Assembly: GCA_963556145.1 (NCBI GenBank)
Contig: OY744461.1
Span: 5,022,001 to 5,086,000 of the forward strand
Direction of reading: 5' to 3'
DNA length: 64,000 nt
DNA from: Hygrocybe punicea
Taxonomy: Eukaryota; Basidiomycota; Agaricomycetes; Agaricales; Hygrophoraceae
The stretch's first letter is position 1. Each line of letters begins with the position of its first letter. Both the position numbers and the translations under genes were made by a program. The notes beneath the pieces were generated by a model. The model searched no databases. It saw nothing but the letters and a program-made list of their open reading frames with translations, and was not told the DNA's origin. Positions 1-12,205 of this stretch are shown piece by piece.

Positions 1-309
1 GTTGCTCTCTTTTATGGCTGAGAATATTGCATGATGATGGAGCTGCTCATAGAATACATGACAGAAAGAGAGGAGGTTGATGAACACTCAAGACATGCTA
101 TGTAGTTTGATATTTTCTACTTTTTATGTTGCTAAGGTGAAAGGTGGGCTTTTTAGAACAATTGGCAATATACAAGATATGCTATATGTCTTATACCACA
201 TTTAACATGCTTTATGCAATTTAAGGTGATTGATTACTTCATCATAAAAGTGGGGAGGGGGAAAAAAGAACTCATTCATGCCATGCACAGCACTGGCCCA
301 CTAAACAAG
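1..309 (+). mobile_element. Helitron-like 3' end, copy 1 (cut by window start)
   Basis: This stretch is homologous to 34103-34561 and to the reverse complement of 29362-29570. It ends in a short hairpin, GCCATGC / GCACTGGC with a 3-nt loop and one bulge, followed by CCACTAAACAAG at 309. It is the 3' terminal region of the Helitron family whose helicase lies at 30.7-34.1 kb. The body of this copy lies left of the window. The next base starts the coding-like sequence of the gene at 310, so this copy apparently interrupts that gene. Confidence 0.7.
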
Positions 310-3300
310 TCATTGAGCTCTCTTCTGATGACTCAGAACATGGTAATAAGCCCCAAGTGAAGCATTTGAAAGCAAAACACATTCCTGCAGACATCCACGT
401 GAAGCAGGAGGAGATGCCAGGAGCAGCTGGTTGGAATGAGTGTGACAGCGATTGGAATAATGGCAACTGGGACTTAGAAGAAAGCGACTCCAGCGAGTTT
501 GAAGGTGTTAGTGTCTCAGTGGCTATCACTTGGCAATTCACTGCTCGCTATCTTATTGATATCACGGACATCCCTGAAGTCTTCACAGTATCTCGAGACA
601 TCAAGAACCCAGATGCATACTGCCTCGATCTTACAAACCATCCCATTTTCTCAAAGCCCGAACACCAGGACAAATCTATGGCATCATTTGTAAGCACATC
701 CAGGATAGTTTTGTTGGTGGTAGCGGTGGATCCAAAAGGCTAGACAAGGCATCCAAGGTCAAGCCTCTGGGCGACATCCCCTGCGTTTACGTTGATCTGT
801 ATTGCCAAGGAGTGCATCACTGCAGTGAGATTGACCTTAGTCTGCTTAATGTTGAACGGTACAAGCCAGAAATTAAGGATCGCAAGAGGATTTTTGACGC
901 TGAGTGGAATATGAATGATAAGCAGGCATGGGCAATAGCATCTAGGATGCTCTCATGAGTCCATCCAATGATCTTTGGCTGTTCCTTATTCATATATCTA
1001 CTGAACCTCCTGTTTGTTCAGATACTATCACGATGCTCTTTCTGATTTGACTGATTTCCAATGTCCCTTCAACAACTACACCTGTGATGGGAAACCTGTG
1101 CTCCGAACAATGAAAGTACATTCATCACATTTTTTTATCTAATTATCTTGAAAATTAACACATGGGGTAGGTAAATCTTGATGGTCAAAAGACTTTTCTT
1201 GGCTATACCAAGTGGAATAAAGGCGATGACTCACAGTCACATTGCTTCAAGTCCACTCCAATTGGTGTTGATGAGAAGCTTCTTACAGCACTCTTTCAGA
1301 TGAAGGGCTCATTGACAGTCGAAGATCTCGTTGGTGTTATCAGATCTGGTGAATGTGCATTTGTGCACATGCCTCCAAGTGGTGCCAAGGGTCACAAGCA
1401 TTGCCATATGTTTGTTCCTGTTGCCTTAATTTGACTGCTCTGATTGTTTCCTGAAGCCTATCCACATGTCAATGCTGATGGAGAAGCTGTCAAGGGCAAG
1501 ATCATTGCCCGCAAGTGCAACTCCAGGTTGCGGATTTGGTATCCTTTCCATGCAGAATCTGAGAAGCGCCAAGCTATTATTGTATGCACAACTCTTCACA
1601 ACCATCCTGTCCCACCTTGACACAAGATCTCCCAAGCTGCAAGGGATGCATTTGAGGCAGCTGTAAGGTTGTATGGTTCTGGGGTAACTACTCAGAAGGT
1701 AGATAAGGGTATGGGCAATTTTTGACTCAGGCATACCAGTTTGTTTTATTTATTACAAAACTAGCTGTGTCGACTAAGCAATTACTTGATGGTATACCAC
1801 CTGGCCAATTTGATGCCACTCTTGCTAATGACCGTCACTGATGAGATATTGTTGCAAAGGTCAAAAAGGAATCTGCACCATGTGGGAATGGACTCGCAGG
1901 TGTGTTGCTGCAGGTGTCTTTGATCGATGCAAAACCAACAAAACTAAATTACCTCACCATGAACAATACATTTGGAAGATCGAGTCCAAAGATGACATTG
2001 AGCTTGTCATTACCATGTGGCCTAACCTTGTCAAGCGAATACACAATGCCCTCTACACAGTCCATGATAATACCTATAAGAGAACCTTTGGCAGCATTTG
2101 GAAGGAATGGGAGGTTGTGATTATGGACACCCGGCTCAACAAACGTGCATCATGCATACCTTGAGCTTCTAATGCTGATCTTTGCTTTCAAAGGTCTTAC
2201 CATTGCTCGCATCTACTGCACCCGTGAAACTTGAGATGCATTTCCTCAAATGTGGAGTGGCCTGTGGAACACAATTGAGAAGGTGACAGGACAGCCAGTT
2301 TTGTTCAAATTCATGCATGGCTCAGGTCTTCGTGCAATTTTGGTCGATGGCTGCAAACCACAGATTGATGCTTGCGGTGATGATCTACTGACTTGAAATC
2401 CAGTGGGCAGTGGAATTGTTGATGAGGACCCTCAAGAGATTGTCCAGTACATTGTCAAATCGTGCTCAATCCATTTTGATTGGTGCGTGTTCTTTGATGG
2501 TTGCACAATCATTCCTCATGTTTCTCTGAGCTTTGTTAACATGTTAGCATCAAAGGACACCAATCTCACCCAAGACAATGTTGACTATCCAAAATGTTCA
2601 ATTTCATGGGCCTGAAGAGCTACAACAATTCAAAGAATGGTGTTGACAGTCTCCTTACAAGAAAATCAGCGACTGGTACTCGGACAAAATTCCTTACCCA
2701 TGGTTCTTTCTGTCCCTCAATAAGCATGTATCGAAGATGGATCCAGACGACTGGGTCCTCACCCCATTGGATACTAACATCAATGAAAGTGCACACGCGG
2801 AAACCAATGCTCATACTGGTATCAACCTCCCACTTTTGGAAGCAATCCAGCAGTAAGTTCACACTTTTTTTAGGCTTCAAGCACTCATTTAAAAGGTATG
2901 GTACTTGTTTATTAATATATTTTGGTCTAGGGCATATGACTACGACCGAACCGTTGAAGAGGACCTCCACACTCAAGAGACCCAGCATGTCCTAGCCAAT
3001 GCACACAACACAATATCTCATTGCGATCGGAATAATTGTCGTCGAAAGGAGAGTCGCTACAAGCGCAGTCAAGAGCGGAATGGGGCAGCTGAAGGAATAG
3101 ATGCAATGACTGATGAGTTACAGGCCCTAACACAGTGGACAAAGAAAATTTGACAGGAATTGAAGCAGCTTCGAACATCTTTGGGCATCAAGAAGGGTTG
3201 CAACCCCACCAAAGCAAGCCGAGGCAAGGGAGCATCCACCCTGGTGGTTGACAGCAGCAGCGAGTCTGATGTTGGTGGGGCTACCATGTTTGACATACCT

Positions 3301-3607
3301 AAATAATCACCAGGGATACCTCTCACCCACCTGGGCCACCCCACACCCCACACCCTCTCCTGGATCATCACCACAATTCACAGCACTTGCAGATCACGCT
3401 CATGTGAGCCAAGACTGTTCAAGGAACACCCTGGAGCTTCCACAGCCCAGATCACCCAGTCTGCTGCCAGTCACTGATCCTTTGCATTTAGGTGTTGGCC
3501 GGTTCGGCTGAGTACGTCGAGCACCAAAACTATTTGCAGAGCATGCGGGCAATCTCGAAGAAACCATTGGGGAAAGTAGCCCTGAGAAACCAAAGAGGAA
3601 ACGATGA
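310..3607 (+). pseudogene. Decayed MULE-like transposase-type protein
   Basis: A multi-exon, plus-strand coding remnant that opens mid-protein (VIELSSDDSE) right after the Helitron end. Order: acidic N-terminal part (310-740); a Cys/His segment, ARKCNSRLRIWYPF then TTLHNHPVPP (about 1490-1615), like the WRKY/GCM1-type finger of MULE transposases; a catalytic-core-like part with DNTYKRTFGSIWKEWEVV (about 2065-2120) and AILVDGCKPQIDACGDDLL (about 2335-2390); NINESAHAETNAH (about 2780-2820); a probable intron 2853-2930; and a charged coiled-coil tail (2931-3300) ending SPEKPKRKR. In-frame TGA codons lie at 1618, 2232, 2394, 2644, 3151 and 3509, with a frameshift near 2611, so it is dead. Relationship to Mutator-like elements is inferred from the finger and the Asp spacing; I recall very similar uncharacterised proteins in Agaricomycetes. 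Confidence 0.6.
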
Positions 3608-4926
3608 ATGGGGGGAAGAGGTGGAAGAGGTGGAAGATAAGACTGAGCTTCGTCATTGCAAGGGGTACAAATGTTGCACCTGTAGCCAACCCATCTCGCT
3701 GTACCATATGAATAATTATATTCCACTCTAAAACCAATTGCCAACCTTACAAATGCAGTGCTGACGTCAATTACTTGCTGTATGCTGTGCAGAGCAACGG
3801 ACATTGTGTCCACAGCCATTAGGCCATACTACTTGGCTACTCTGAACCAACTCAAGGGTTCTCTAGGACTGGGAATACCTGGGTGGGTGCAACTTGCCAG
3901 TGGGGTGGAAGCATCATTAGTACGTTTAATGCTTATTCTTAATATTTTCCTATTTTCTTTCCTATGCATCCCACACCCCGTTTTGTCCTGTGGGGCTTTC
4001 CACATCTTTCTTGATCATGCAGGGTACAAGCTGTAGAGAAGGAGCAGTGTAGGAGTGATGCATAAAGGTGTGTCTTGGATTGTTTAAAATATTATTGATG
4101 TCGCATGCTACGTTTCCATCCTTCCCCACCAGCAGCATTGCCTGCTTCCACCATTCCGCGCTGTCAGACACCTAGCTGGTGTCACACCCCCAGTTGCTTT
4201 CAAGTTCAGTGCGTTCTATTCATTTATTACCGTATTTCTACTTTGTACTTATGCCCTGCGACCAACTTACCCCCCCAGCTCATTCGGTGACGAAGATGGC
4301 CAGGACAAAGAGGGATGGGATGGATGAGGGACACAGTTGACGACAACCGTGACACCTCGCGGGGCCACCAGCTGGGCGGAGGTGACATAACCTGCCCACC
4401 TTTTCCAGTACGTTTCTTTCTTTATTTTTTCTTTCTTTCTTTCTTTTACTTGCACCATTGCGATGTCAATGCATACTCACCACCATCCCAACAGCCACAA
4501 CCTGCAATGAGCAGGCCAGAAACAGAGAGAGCAGGAGGAAAGGCGGTGACGCCCATTTCATGGAGTGCAAATTATATTTTCATGAGTCAGCTCTGGAATT
4601 GAGCTTATTGTTGCGAACGACAAGGATGAGGGTTTGACGTTGAGTGAGGTGATAGCCGAGCCCATAGAGACCCAGGTGAATAGCATAAATATTAGTATTG
4701 AAAGCCACATTATTTGCACTTCTAGGCCTGGGAGATCCACTTCCACTGTCCTTGTTGACGATAGTTGACTTTCACTTCCACTCTTCTTGTGATGACTCAA
4801 TGCTTGCCCCAACTGAACGCAAAGGGTGTCCTTGGCCATTGCACTCAGCCGAGTGGTGCTAATATGCTGTGGGTATGTAACTCACTTATCATGGCTGGCC
4901 ACAAGCACTGCTGACACTGCACTATT
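3608..4926. other. No gene recognised
   Basis: Only short unsupported reading frames are present. A T/C-rich tract (about 4408-4450) and Pro-rich or Ser-rich frames occur but show no domain, no convincing codon bias and no clear splice pattern. Part of it may be 3' flank of the decayed gene to the left. Confidence 0.4.
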
Positions 4927-5343
4927 TTGTGTGAGGCAAAATGATTGCAAAATCTTTGGTAGCTTGTTAAAGTTTTGCATATGATTTTAAACCATGCAAA
5001 ATCCATTTAAATTTTCACATATAATAACCCATCAAATACTATCTAAACCAAAAAAATTGCAAGGATTTATGATGTGGAAAAATTTTAAAAATATGAATGC
5101 TTTGTTTTAGGTGAAATTGTAGACAAAGGTGAAACTATTCCCACACCTTGTTTGACTCTCCAAATAGTTGCAAAATGTATCAAATTCAATCAATTTTGCA
5201 ACACGTCTAAATATGATCAATTCAATGTCACCAAATGAAGAATTTTGCGGACAGATTTTGCATGTCACAATATTTCATATTTCACAATAAGATTGCACCT
5301 TTGCAAAATCTTTCTGAAATAAAACATTTTGCAGACTGCACAA
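4927..5343. repeat. AT-rich MITE-like element with TTTTGCA motif array
   Basis: The heptamer TTTTGCA or its complement TGCAAAA recurs many times on both strands. The two ends are loosely inverted: TTGTGTGAGGCAAAATG at the left, and CATTTTGCAGACTGCACAA at the right. No target duplication could be fixed, so the borders are approximate. The organisation resembles the motif-filled hAT-like elements further right. Confidence 0.35.
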
Positions 5344-7038
5344 TGCTTCGTGCACTCAAGTGTGTCACTTATCACACACTTGGCGCACACTTAGTGAACA
5401 CTTGAGTACAAGCCTAGAAGGTACTTGAGTGGAGTAAAGGTTTTTTATTTTATTCACTAAGTAAGAGGACTAAAATTTACAACCCGCTGTGATCTTTGAG
5501 GAAACCTTTGGAAATGGAAGACATGGCCTGCTTGAGCTTGCGAGATTTGTGGTACCCCCTTAATTGATCTCGCCATCAATGTTGAGGAAGTGGTGGCTCT
5601 CCCTTCTCAACTCTGGTCAACTACGCTTGGTAAACCATTTCAGACCACTCAGTCCAACGTCCATAGTTTTCTCCACTTGCATCATATATCCGGGGCAGGG
5701 GAAACCAAGACACAGTGGCGGTCTGGGCGCCATTGCCTAACAGCCCATCAGGTTGGTCAAGTAAGAGCATTAAAAGCACAAATGTACCAGTATAACAAAT
5801 ATATGTCCCACAAAGTAAAAGGATCTCATCCTTGCTCAAGTCATCATCCCAGAGGCAATCAACCAAATTGCTATCTTGAACTGAAAACCCATCCTGATGC
5901 AGGAGTACCGCAGATGACAGGCCTTGTAAGACGGTGTGGAAGCTTGTTTCCTACACAACGAGACACCACAAAACCCCTCCTCGGAGAAGTGCTGCTCAAC
6001 CCCCACGGCCACTCAAGATCATGGCACACTGGTGCAGATATGCATCATAGTCTCTTCTTGAGAATTTGTACCCAGAGAGTTGAATGGGAATGGTGGAGGT
6101 GCGGAATGACAGCGAGCCAGGAATTTCCCTAAGGGGGTGAAGAGTTCAGAATTGAATTCCCCTCTGCAGAAGGTTTCGAGTGATGTCTACTTCCTGACAC
6201 CCAGCATCCAATCTGCAGATGTAAAGCACATCAGCAGGTTGAGAGACAGTGATCTTCCATGGGACGGTTGCAGCTCACCCAAAGTCAAAGAAGTAAAGCC
6301 CAGAAGGCAGACAGCAAAGGTGCTTGATGCGATCTGTGAGGACATGAGGCTGGTGGCTGTCCTGACTCAAGTCCCACAAAGGTCGCTCAGGTTGCAGACC
6401 TGAGACAAGGACTTCAACAAAGTTTAAGGCAATCGCGCCGAGACCCGTCGCGAAGATGGGATCATCCTGTCGTGTCAATCTGACCACGCGAAGGAAGGCC
6501 TGTATGGCCTGGGGTTCCATGTGGCGAGCCTGGTGGGGAACAGGTATTGGCGGCACAAATCTGTGATGCTTGGATAGGAGGTGCACGATTTCGTACATGT
6601 CTGGCATTTCCTGCATAGGCTGAATGTCATCTGCCATGAGGGGTGGTGACAGTGACCTTTGGGTTCGGATTCTGGGGTTGTGATCTACATCTAGTTAAAT
6701 CTCCTCTTGCTGTGGCCCCCAGAAGTCCTCATCATAATCATTGTCCTCATTGTCGTGGTCATCCTCCAGCCCAAACTCCTCACAACAGTCCCATTCATTC
6801 CAGAACGCATCGTAGCATCGCTGATTTGCCCCATAATTCCCTAATGTTTCTTCTCTAGCACTCTGCAGGACCGCCTTATGTATGAGATCTCATCGCTTTT
6901 GACCCACTCAAATACTTTCGCGCTAACAGTGGGTGGGTTGTGCTCATGATTCAACCAAGTCTGATGGGCTGAAGGGGATTCCTTCTCCAGCTTCTGAGCA
7001 TTCATCCTTTCGCGCTCAGCAAAGAAGTCCCTCCACGT

Positions 7039-7185
7039 TGTAGTAGTGGTGCCTGTCACATCACGTGACCTGGACCTTAGTCAGTGGCCAGTTCCAGATG
7101 TAGCAGACAGATCTCTATCCCATCCACCTCAGCCATTCCGTGTGATTCCGTCCCCGATCCTGAGAGGTCCCTCGGGACCACTCCA
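7039..7185 (+). repeat. 5' LTR (147 bp)
   Basis: Begins TGTAGTAGTGGTGCC and ends GGACCACTCCA. It contains a CACGTGAC palindrome-like site also seen in the LTRs at 41.5 and 43.8 kb. Roughly 95 percent identical to its partner at 8660. Confidence 0.85.
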
Positions 7186-8659
7186 TCGTGGTGATGAGAG
7201 CGCGATTCGACCCACGCAGCTAGACGAGACCACCCCATTCCACTCATATATCGATTTTCAGTACAGAGCAACACATCTTCGAGCACAGAGAACACCCCGA
7301 GAGCCCACCCGCGCGATTCCACGCAGCAAACCCATGTAAAACCCTACCAAAAACAGTCTCCGAATGCCCAAGCGCTTCGTCCACATCCTGCTACACGCCG
7401 CGTGACCATCCTCACGACTTTTCATGCAACCCCAACATTCCACACAGCCACCTCGCGCAGCCATGTCACCCGCTTCGCCCACCAAAAACTTGACCAACCA
7501 CGCCCAACCGCAGCACTCCACGTTCCTTACAAGACCCCCACGAGGCTGTCGAGCCAGACAACATATCCAACAAGGCTGTCGCGCAGCCAGACGTGCCCTC
7601 GACATCACCGTTCCTGTGTTCGACTTACCATTTTTCATTAGGACACCCACAGGTGCTCTGTTGAACACACAGACACTCGAGCCCCTCCTGCGTTTGTACA
7701 GCAACCCCACGAACCACCCCACCACCTTCCCTGTCTTCAATCTCACCATTGTCACGCCTACCCATCTCCTGCCACGTCGCCCAACCGCCACGTCACCATG
7801 TCGACTGGCACCCCTCGCACATGCCGGCATCTTCTTCCTCGACCCCAAGGGCTCAGCACAACACGCCCGCGTCAACTGTCTCGCGCGTACAACACCAGCA
7901 TGGCCCCAACAGCCCATGCCCACGTGAATGACGCATCTGGCCCCACCCAGCGCCACTCGGCAACACACCTCGCAACAACACACCCACGTGAGAAACCGCG
8001 AGCCCCACGCTGGCTCGTTTCACTGCTCCACACACCCATTCCCAGCACCATCGACCACCCCCGCATGTCCACAGCCCATCCCAACGCAAACGGCACACCC
8101 CGCTCCTCCATACCCTGTCTACACACATGCGACCCCACGTCCCAATCCCCACACGTCTACGCACCCCCATGATGACCTACCCACGCGATATGGCCCCCCA
8201 AACCACGTACCCAGGGACGCAAATCCGTCCACCATGCCCCATGGTCACATCCCCCATTGCCCCACCCACACGACGTACTACGATGGCCGTACCCCAAACG
8301 GACGTGTTCACGGCCCTGCCCATGCATTGTATGGCGGCCCCACGTCCCCCCACGTCGACCCATGGCCAACGACCCATTCACTGACTCCATGCCATCTTTT
8401 TCCACGTCCCTTTCCCCATTCCACCACCATTTTCCCATTAGAGCAGGGCTCCTCGTTCTTAGACCCCCATGGAGTAGACTAGGCCCTTCTTGTTTCTCTG
8501 GTCGCTGTTTTGCCTTTTTCTTTCCTTTCTTGTTTTTTGTTTTTGTTTTTTGTTTTTTGTTTTTTGTTTTTGGTTTTTTGTTTTTTGTTTCTTGTTTTTT
8601 GTTTTTTGTTTTCCTCTTTTGTTAGCGACGAGAGCATTGCTACAGAGAGGAGGGGCACT

Positions 8660-8806
8660 TGTAGTAGTGGTGCCTGCCACATCACGTGACCTGGAACTTA
8701 GTCAGTAGCCAGTTCCGGATGTAGTAGACAGATCTCTATCCCATCCACCTCAGCCATTCCGTGTGATTCCATCCCCGATCCCGAGAGGTCCCTTGGGACC
8801 ACTCCA
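8660..8806 (+). repeat. 3' LTR (147 bp)
   Basis: Direct copy of 7039-7185, preceded by a purine tract and followed by the target duplicate ACGT. Confidence 0.85.
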
Positions 8807-9761
8807 ACGTGGGGTGGGCCTTCGTAGGATGGGTGCTGGAAAGAGCTGGGCTTGCTTGGTCCTGTGGGTCCTGTGAAGCTGAAGGCACCACGGTGAGGAG
8901 ATGCGAAGATGCTGAGGGAGCAGAGGTGAAGAAAGTAGTCGCGTCCTGCAGTTTATGGGGAGGAGGAGCCAAACCCTGGAGCCAGGTATGCTGGTGAACG
9001 TCTTGTGCTTCTTCCACTCTCCAAGGATACCAAACAGGGATGTGGTAATGACAGAACCACTCCACTGCTGGTTGCGTTTTTTTGGGATCCAATAGGTCTA
9101 GGAAGACCCCTACGCAGGGAACAAATGACGAAAAGGTGTGGACAGAAGATGAAGCGACCCCTGCCAACCAGGACTGGTCATAGCCAGCCTCTGCCAACTG
9201 GGTAAACCAGTCCAGGACAAGGGCATTGCGGAATTGCAACTCCCCTGCAGCCATGAGAAAGGAGAGGGTGGCCATGAAGACAACAAACCAGTCCCTCAAA
9301 ATGATGGCACATCATCGTGCGATGTAGTGACTTTTGTGAGGTCATCCATAACCCCATGCGGAGGGGTACCAAGGCATTAGGACAGCAACAGGGTATTTCT
9401 GCAACAACAAGGCGATGGCGTGGACCAGCCTTTGCTCGAGCTGAAGCCAACAGCTTGTGAGGTAGGGACAAAGGCGGAATCCCCCCTCCTCCTTCTCGAG
9501 GGGCGGTATGTGAGCGAGGCGGTCGAATGGGTAGCCAATGAATGAGGGATGGACTGGCAAGAAGCTCAGATAACCGAAGGCTGAAGTCCACCAACGGGGA
9601 TGTGTTACAGATCGCTTCTGCAGCGGGCTCTGGCAACAATCAACTTAACTAGGAGGGGGGTTTCCAGGGGAGAAGACAGCAGTTTTCATTGTTGCTTACA
9701 GTGAAGACAACACTGCTAAGAGGGGGGGGTCAAGGTCTAATGTCACTGCGAGCCGTGGGGA

Positions 9762-11182
9762 TTACCCAAAACAAGATGAGTCTGCCCCAAGAACCAGACT
9801 AAACGTAAGGAAAGGAAAAGAAGAAAAAGTCCGAACCAACAACAAGGACAGTAGATATAGTGAATGGACTTGAGGGGAGGTAAATGGGAATTCAACCATG
9901 AAGCTACAACATGTCCAACTACACCATGTTTTCACCATGAGGCGGACATGAGGCATCCTCATGTCGATGTTCTCGCGATCCAACTGGAGGCCCAGGTGTC
10001 ATTTAGGAATAGAGGGGGTCCGGATGACTCGGATGATTTGTCATCGGATCATGAGATGTGCAGAATTGCCTATTCGGGGTCTACACTTGCTGTAACAGGC
10101 AAGTGTGCAGTCTGGCAAGTACATTGCACGGTCGGGTTGAAGATGGGTATCGTCCAGTGTGGGATTGGTGATGAGAATGTCTTGAGGTGGTGTGGATGTA
10201 GTGGCAAGGTTTGCATGAAAGAAAACAAAGGAATGTGTGGAAGGAAAACCAACTAGGACGGTGGGCTAGTCGAGGTCAGACATGTGAACAGCATAAGCTG
10301 TACCGGATGACGATGTCTGTGTCAATGACGTATCGAGGGGTGATGTCTTGTCCTGTGTGTAGAACAACGTGGTCCACCTGATGTCGGTATTCGTCCAAGA
10401 AAGGGTATCATTGTAAATGAGTGTGGGAGGTATCAAGATTATAGATGGAAAAGGATAAATGAACGTGGGTCCAGGTTTCGAGTCATGGGCACAGGTGACA
10501 AGCTGTGGGAACTAGTCATCGGGTACTGCAATGAAGCGATGTCGTGCGAACAATATGCGATAGGGGTTGGTTCACTGTTTGGGAAGTCGTATGGTCTGTG
10601 GTCGAAGTCCAAAAGAGTATGCTCCGGCAATGGTCGGATTAGAGAGAACAGTGAAATGTCTTGTGATCGGGGATTGTTCAGAGTTCGCATGCAGGTGAGG
10701 AATGTCGTCGGATCGTCAGGGAGGATAATGGTAGGCACAGGGTATGAATATGGAAACCAAATATCCGGGAATGGCAATTGTCAATTACGTGTCGGTATAC
10801 TGTCGAGGCGGATGTCGGTTTCATCAATGAAGGAAGGTTGCCTTTTCCAGAGGCAAATCATGACGATGTAGAAACCGATCAGGAAGGTGATCGCTATGGC
10901 ACCAATGATCATTACAGTTATGAACTGTTTGGTGAGGATAGCCATTGTGCGTTGGTTTGGGAAGACAGTATGTTGTACAGCGAAGACAATGAAAGTGACG
11001 TCCATTGGCAAGGCGACTATTCGGTTACAGCAAGGTAACGTGGGGATGTGTCCATGGTCGGTCTGGATTGTTCTAGAAGAAGAAAGGATAAAAAGAGAAC
11101 AAGGACAAGAATAAACAATGATGTCCAAAAGAAGACAAAAGGTAAAAGGAAATGAAAAAGGAAGGTAAAGTGGAATCGTCAT
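9762..11182 (-). pseudogene. Possible membrane-protein remnant, unrecognised
   Basis: Minus-strand reading frames of moderate length occur at 10781-11182 and 10439-10777, with more short frames down to 9762. The first holds a clear 25-residue hydrophobic run (FITVMIIGAIAITFLIGFY followed by IVMICLWKR) close to its stop, as in a C-terminal membrane anchor with a short tail. A fragment HTGQDITPRYVIDTDIVI reads around 10330. The frames do not join without shifts and I know no homologue. It could be a decayed gene of an LTR element or chance; the hydrophobic run is the only real support. Confidence 0.2.
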
Positions 11183-11469
11183 TGTGGGTAGCGGAGTCGG
11201 AATCAGAGTTGCAGAGTTGAAAAATGTAACAGGATGTTGGTAATCCTGCAGGCGGCCAGGTGATCAGGTCTGGAAAATGTTGGTCATGAGGAGGTGAGGC
11301 GGTTTGGGTGGGGGGGGTGATATGTTCCATGATGAATTTGGGGAGTAATAGAGCACTCCGTTCAGGAGATGCACACATCCTTGGGAGTGGTCCAGCGACT
11401 TTGATGGAGTGGACATGGGGCCAAGAGGGCATGTTCAAGACGTGAGAAAGGCAGTGGGTGGCTAAAAAG

Positions 11470-12135
11470 AGAAGCCCATGAGCTCAGGCATTGGCCCTCA
11501 GCAAAGAATCTGCCTGTGTCTTAGCGTTCACTGGTCCACTCAGCCCCAGGGTTGATTCCTGAGTGGCCCAGTGAGCGGTGAGGCGCTGGCAGGGAATGGA
11601 GGACTTATGTGGTGCTAGTGGTAGGAAACAACACATGACTGGGAACCCAAGAACATGCCTAGATGAGGAGACACCAGAGGTACGAAAGAACACGTGTCTG
11701 GGAGCCTGAGAACACACCTAGACGGGGAGACCAAAGGTAAAACTGAGTGCGGAGGAGGAAGTGCTGGGGTAGGAAAAGCTGCCTGTCTGGGAACCCAAGA
11801 ACATGCCAGTCGCAGATACGAGAGAAAGGGAGAGAGTGCGTGTCTGAGAACACGCTGGAGAAGACAAGGGAAACAATGGGATGAATAAGTGTATAAGTCA
11901 CAAATAAATACAAATAAATAAATACAAATAGATCTGAACAAGGTTGGACATTGCGTGACTTCTAAGTTCATCAGCGTCTTATGGGTTCCCTGAGACGCTG
12001 AGCTGGTACTCTCAATTTCCCTCATCTTTTGGATTGCCCAGAGACGTTTGTTGTTGGCCATGTGTTTTTGGACTCCCATACACATCCCTGCTCTTGCTTC
12101 TCTCATGCTCCTCTTTGCACTGTTCTTGTCAGGTC
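11470..12135 (+). repeat. Dispersed repeat, copy A (unfilled)
   Basis: About 660 bp that matches the reverse complement of copy B (24046-25860). It contains a hairpin near its left end (stem CCACTCAG/CTGAGTGG at 11536), short internal repeats of the type CTGGGAACCCAAGAACA, and an A-rich AAATACAAATAAAT tract near 11910. At 11985-11995 it shows the uninterrupted target that copy B has filled with a hAT-like element. Confidence 0.7.
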
Positions 12136-12205
12136 CTCAAGATGTTAAATTTCACTGCTGTGCTGTGGTTTTCATTGGCTGTACGACTATTGGCCCTTGA
12201 ATGGA

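Larger units (their letters stand above)
7039..8806 (+). mobile_element. Non-autonomous LTR retrotransposon in the conserved pseudogene
   Basis: Two 147-bp direct repeats starting TGTAGTAGTGG and ending CCACTCCA flank 1.47 kb, with a 4-bp target duplication ACGT (7035-7038 and 8807-8810). Three bases after the left LTR lies a primer-binding site, TGGTGATGAGAGCGCGATTC (7189 on), that reads as the complement of a tRNA 3' end with its T arm. A purine tract (GAGAGGAGGGGCAC) abuts the right LTR. The interior has no reverse transcriptase, only Pro/Thr/His-rich reading frames (7424-7927, 7928-8482) and a (TTTTTTG)n-like tract (8520-8625). The LTRs differ at about 8 positions. Same family as 41508-43921: similar LTR starts, same primer site, same T-rich tract. 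Confidence 0.85.
5477..9640 (-). pseudogene. Decayed conserved agaricomycete protein gene, split by an LTR element
   Basis: Read on the minus strand: RLVVAEIP (about 9410), GYDQSWLAGVASSSVHTF (about 9170), QPAVEWFCHYHIPVWYPW (about 9040) and LAPPPHKLQ, up to THPTKAHP at about 8811. After the LTR insertion (7039-8806) the protein continues WRDFFAERERMNAQKLEKES (about 7034) and WNEWDCCEEFGLEDD (about 6790), then LSQDSHQPHVLTDRIKH, GTYICYTG (about 5790), WFPLPRIYDASGENYGRW (about 5660) and WRDQLRGYHKSRKLKQ, ending at 5477. I recall the same block order in uncharacterised Agaricomycete proteins but know no function. Frameshifts in the N-terminal third and an in-frame TGA at 5576 show decay. Confidence 0.6.

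Noticed and set aside
8479..8700. Phe/Leu-rich plus-strand and Lys/Gln/Asn-rich minus-strand frames
   Set aside because: They come from the (TTTTTTG)n tract before the polypurine tract.
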